A stretch of 64,000 nt of DNA, from contig NZ_JACSNR010000001.1 in NCBI RefSeq assembly GCF_016901815.1, positions 124,001 to 188,000 on the forward strand, read 5' to 3'. The position numbers and the translations under genes are program-made. This DNA comes from Hydrogenoanaerobacterium saccharovorans. GTDB lineage: Bacteria; Bacillota; Clostridia; Oscillospirales; Ruminococcaceae. The notes under the pieces are model-generated. The model ran no database searches. It worked only from the letters and a program-made list of their open reading frames with translations, and was not told where the DNA came from. Numbering within the stretch: the first letter of the stretch is position 1; each line of letters starts with the position of its first letter. This document shows positions 62,569 to 64,000 of the stretch, piece after piece.

Positions 62569-63827
62569 AACATTTTGAACACCCCCTCAAACACAAACCC
62601 TCAGAGCTGCTCTGGCGCATGATGCTGGCATTTTCTGTCTTTTTGTTCGTCTGCGGACTGGTGCTCTCCCCCTGGGACACCCTGCTGCCCGGTCTGGCGG
62701 CGATCCACCGCTCGCCGGATGTGCTCATCTCCGACTACTTTGTCATCGGCGGCATGGGCGCTACCATGCTCAATGCCGGACTGGTGACCCTGGCTTCCCT
62801 GCTGCTCACCCGCCGGCTGGGACTCACTTACAGCGGTCTGAGCGTGGCTGCCATTCTCATCATGGGCGGATTTGCGCTGTTCGGCAAAAATCTGGTGAAC
62901 TGCCTGCCCATCCTGTTCGGCAACTGGCTCTTCGCCCGCTATCAGGAGGAAAAGTGGAACAAGTATATCGTCATCGGGCTGTTCTCCACCTGTCTGGCGC
63001 CCTTTGTGTCCTTCCTCTATAATGCCCTGAGTACCGCCCTGTGGCTGCGGGTTGCTGCTGCGGCTGGAATCGGCGTGGTCATCGGCTTTGTGGTGCCTGC
63101 GCTGGCGCCGCATACCGCCTCCTTCCACATGGGTTACAACCTCTTCAATGTGGGCTTTGCCGCCGGATTTGTGGCCATTGCGCTGATGTCGGTGCTCCGG
63201 GGCTTCCAGCTGGACAGCGGCAGCGTGATGATCTGGCAGAAGGGCTTCCCGCCGCTGCTCACCGGGCTCTGCCTGGGCGCCCTGGTGCTGCTGTTTGTCT
63301 GGGGCTGGCTCCTCTCCGACCGGGAACTGCGCCGGCTCGGACGCATCACCCGCCACTCGGGCCGGGCTGTGGCAGACTTCGTCTTTATGGACGGCGTCGG
63401 CCCGACCTTTATGAACATGGCAGTCATGGGACTGCTGGCAATCGGCTGGCTCTGGCTGGTGGGCGGCGACCTCAACGGCCCTACCCTGGGCGGCGTCATC
63501 ACCATCATGGGCTTTGCCGCCTTTGGTATGCACCCGAAAAACTGCGCCCCTATTGTTGCCGGAATCTGGGCCGCTACCCTGCTGCTCCGCTACCAGCCCG
63601 CTGACCCCTCCATCCAGCTGGCAGCCCTCTTCGGCATGGGACTGGCTCCCATCGCCGGACAGTTCGGCGTGGTGTGGGGAATCATCGCCGGAATGCTCCA
63701 CTGTGCCATTGTCACCACCGTGGGGTCGGTATATGGCGGGCTCAACCTCTACAACAACGGATTTACTGCCGGACTGGTGGCACTGACCCTGGTGCCGCTG
63801 ATCCAGAGTTTCAAAAAGGAGGCATGA
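62565..63827 (+). CDS. DUF1576 polytopic membrane protein with internal duplication
   Basis: Membrane protein of 420 residues with about twelve hydrophobic segments. Two halves align: GGMGATMLNAGLVTL ... IMGGFALFGKNLVNCLPILF ... RYQ near residues 65-125 and DGVGPTFMNMAVMGL ... IMGFAAFGMHPKNCAPIVAG ... RYQ near 280-345. The repeated (F)GKN(x)NC/PKNCAP element in each half looks like the functional core and could be a re-entrant loop of a transporter. The gene is translationally coupled to the upstream peptidase gene. No substrate is known. Confidence 0.82.
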   Translation: MKHFEHPLKHKPSELLWRMMLAFSVFLFVCGLVLSPWDTLLPGLAAIHRSPDVLISDYFVIGGMGATMLNAGLVTLASLLLTRRLGLTYSGLSVAAILIMGGFALFGKNLVNCLPILFGNWLFARYQEEKWNKYIVIGLFSTCLAPFVSFLYNALSTALWLRVAAAAGIGVVIGFVVPALAPHTASFHMGYNLFNVGFAAGFVAIALMSVLRGFQLDSGSVMIWQKGFPPLLTGLCLGALVLLFVWGWLLSDRELRRLGRITRHSGRAVADFVFMDGVGPTFMNMAVMGLLAIGWLWLVGGDLNGPTLGGVITIMGFAAFGMHPKNCAPIVAGIWAATLLLRYQPADPSIQLAALFGMGLAPIAGQFGVVWGIIAGMLHCAIVTTVGSVYGGLNLYNNGFTAGLVALTLVPLIQSFKKEA

Positions 63828-63831
63828 TTTC

Positions 63832-64000
63832 ATGCGTCAGGATAAAAAGCGTATACTGCGGATCACCGAAGAACTGGTGAACTTTCTCTTTACAGCCGGA
63901 GCCACCGATGTCCGTACCCGCATCCGGCGGGAACCGGAGCGGTATCTGCTCACCATCGAGTCGGACTTTTTCACCGACAAACGGGGAGAACTGGAAGAAC
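63832..64000 (+). CDS. Hypothetical protein, truncated by the window edge
   Basis: The ATG at 63832 has GGAGG nine bases upstream, four bases after the DUF1576 stop. The visible 56 codons (RQDKKRILRITEELVNFLF ... RIRREPERYLLTIESDF) are a charged helical start with no signal peptide or membrane segment; the frame is open to the edge. The family cannot be named from this part. It probably belongs to the same operon. Confidence 0.65.
   Translation, partial: MRQDKKRILRITEELVNFLFTAGATDVRTRIRREPERYLLTIESDFFTDKRGELEE

Overview
The window is a 64-kb piece of a moderately GC-rich Gram-positive chromosome. Single-membrane lipoproteins, an EF-Tu/EF-G/RpoBC core of Firmicutes type, ECF vitamin transporters, FMN and SAM-I riboswitches, a YtaF/MntP-like membrane protein, DUF951/DUF6054 proteins and an NfnAB-type transhydrogenase all suggest an anaerobic member of the class Clostridia, probably an Oscillospirales/Ruminococcaceae-like gut bacterium; the genus cannot be fixed from sequence alone. 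It is ordinary chromosome: no phage, insertion sequence, CRISPR array or replication origin was seen. Consensus-like promoters (TTGACA-17-TATAAT class) and short intrinsic terminators, often bidirectional, punctuate almost every transcription unit.

Layout. 1-8.2 kb: mscS, a metallo-beta-lactamase-fold hydrolase, a flavinylated extracellular reductase lipoprotein, then a leftward recD2-comF-mreB group. 8.3-10.8 kb: two riboswitch units, FMN riboswitch-ribU and SAM-I riboswitch-metK. 10.9-23.6 kb: leftward rpoB-rpoC and, behind a separate terminator and promoter, rpsL-rpsG-fusA with tuf under its own promoter. 23.8-30.6 kb: M18 aminopeptidase, a DUF951-prfA-tsaC-coaE-transglycosylase operon behind a structured leader, and a BusR-like (GntR plus RCK_C) regulator. 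30.9-41.4 kb: Eis-like acetyltransferase, flavodoxin, patatin, VanY-like carboxypeptidase, a small sigma-region-4 cassette, a pyridoxal salvage operon (pdxY plus ECF S component) and ktrB. 41.6-49.3 kb: tRNA-Arg(CCU), an ECF sigma/anti-sigma operon adjoining a MacB-type ABC operon, and a LysR-controlled carboxymuconolactone decarboxylase-cupin gene. 49.3-58.6 kb: tRNA-Ser(GGA), nfnAB, a tandem palindromic repeat next to a broken HxlR regulator, and a TetR/MMPL/secreted coiled-coil export cassette. 58.8-64 kb: a YtaF-like protein, murT-gatD, a YgjP-like metallopeptidase, DUF1576 and a partial gene.

Most notable observations: (1) the GatD partner of MurT lacks the catalytic Cys and His (Thr93 and Met192 stand there), so the lipid II amidation enzyme looks glutaminase-dead; (2) the ECF sigma operon and the neighbouring ABC operon carry matching TGTAAC-N17-GTC(T/A)TA promoters, pointing to a local sigma-X-like envelope-stress regulon; (3) several leaders (mreB, DUF951-prfA, the sigma-like cassette) contain an intrinsic terminator between a good promoter and the gene; (4) a 2.1-copy, 111-112-bp repeat built of nested palindromes and ATGGTATAAT boxes precedes an HxlR gene inactivated by one frameshift and one nonsense change.
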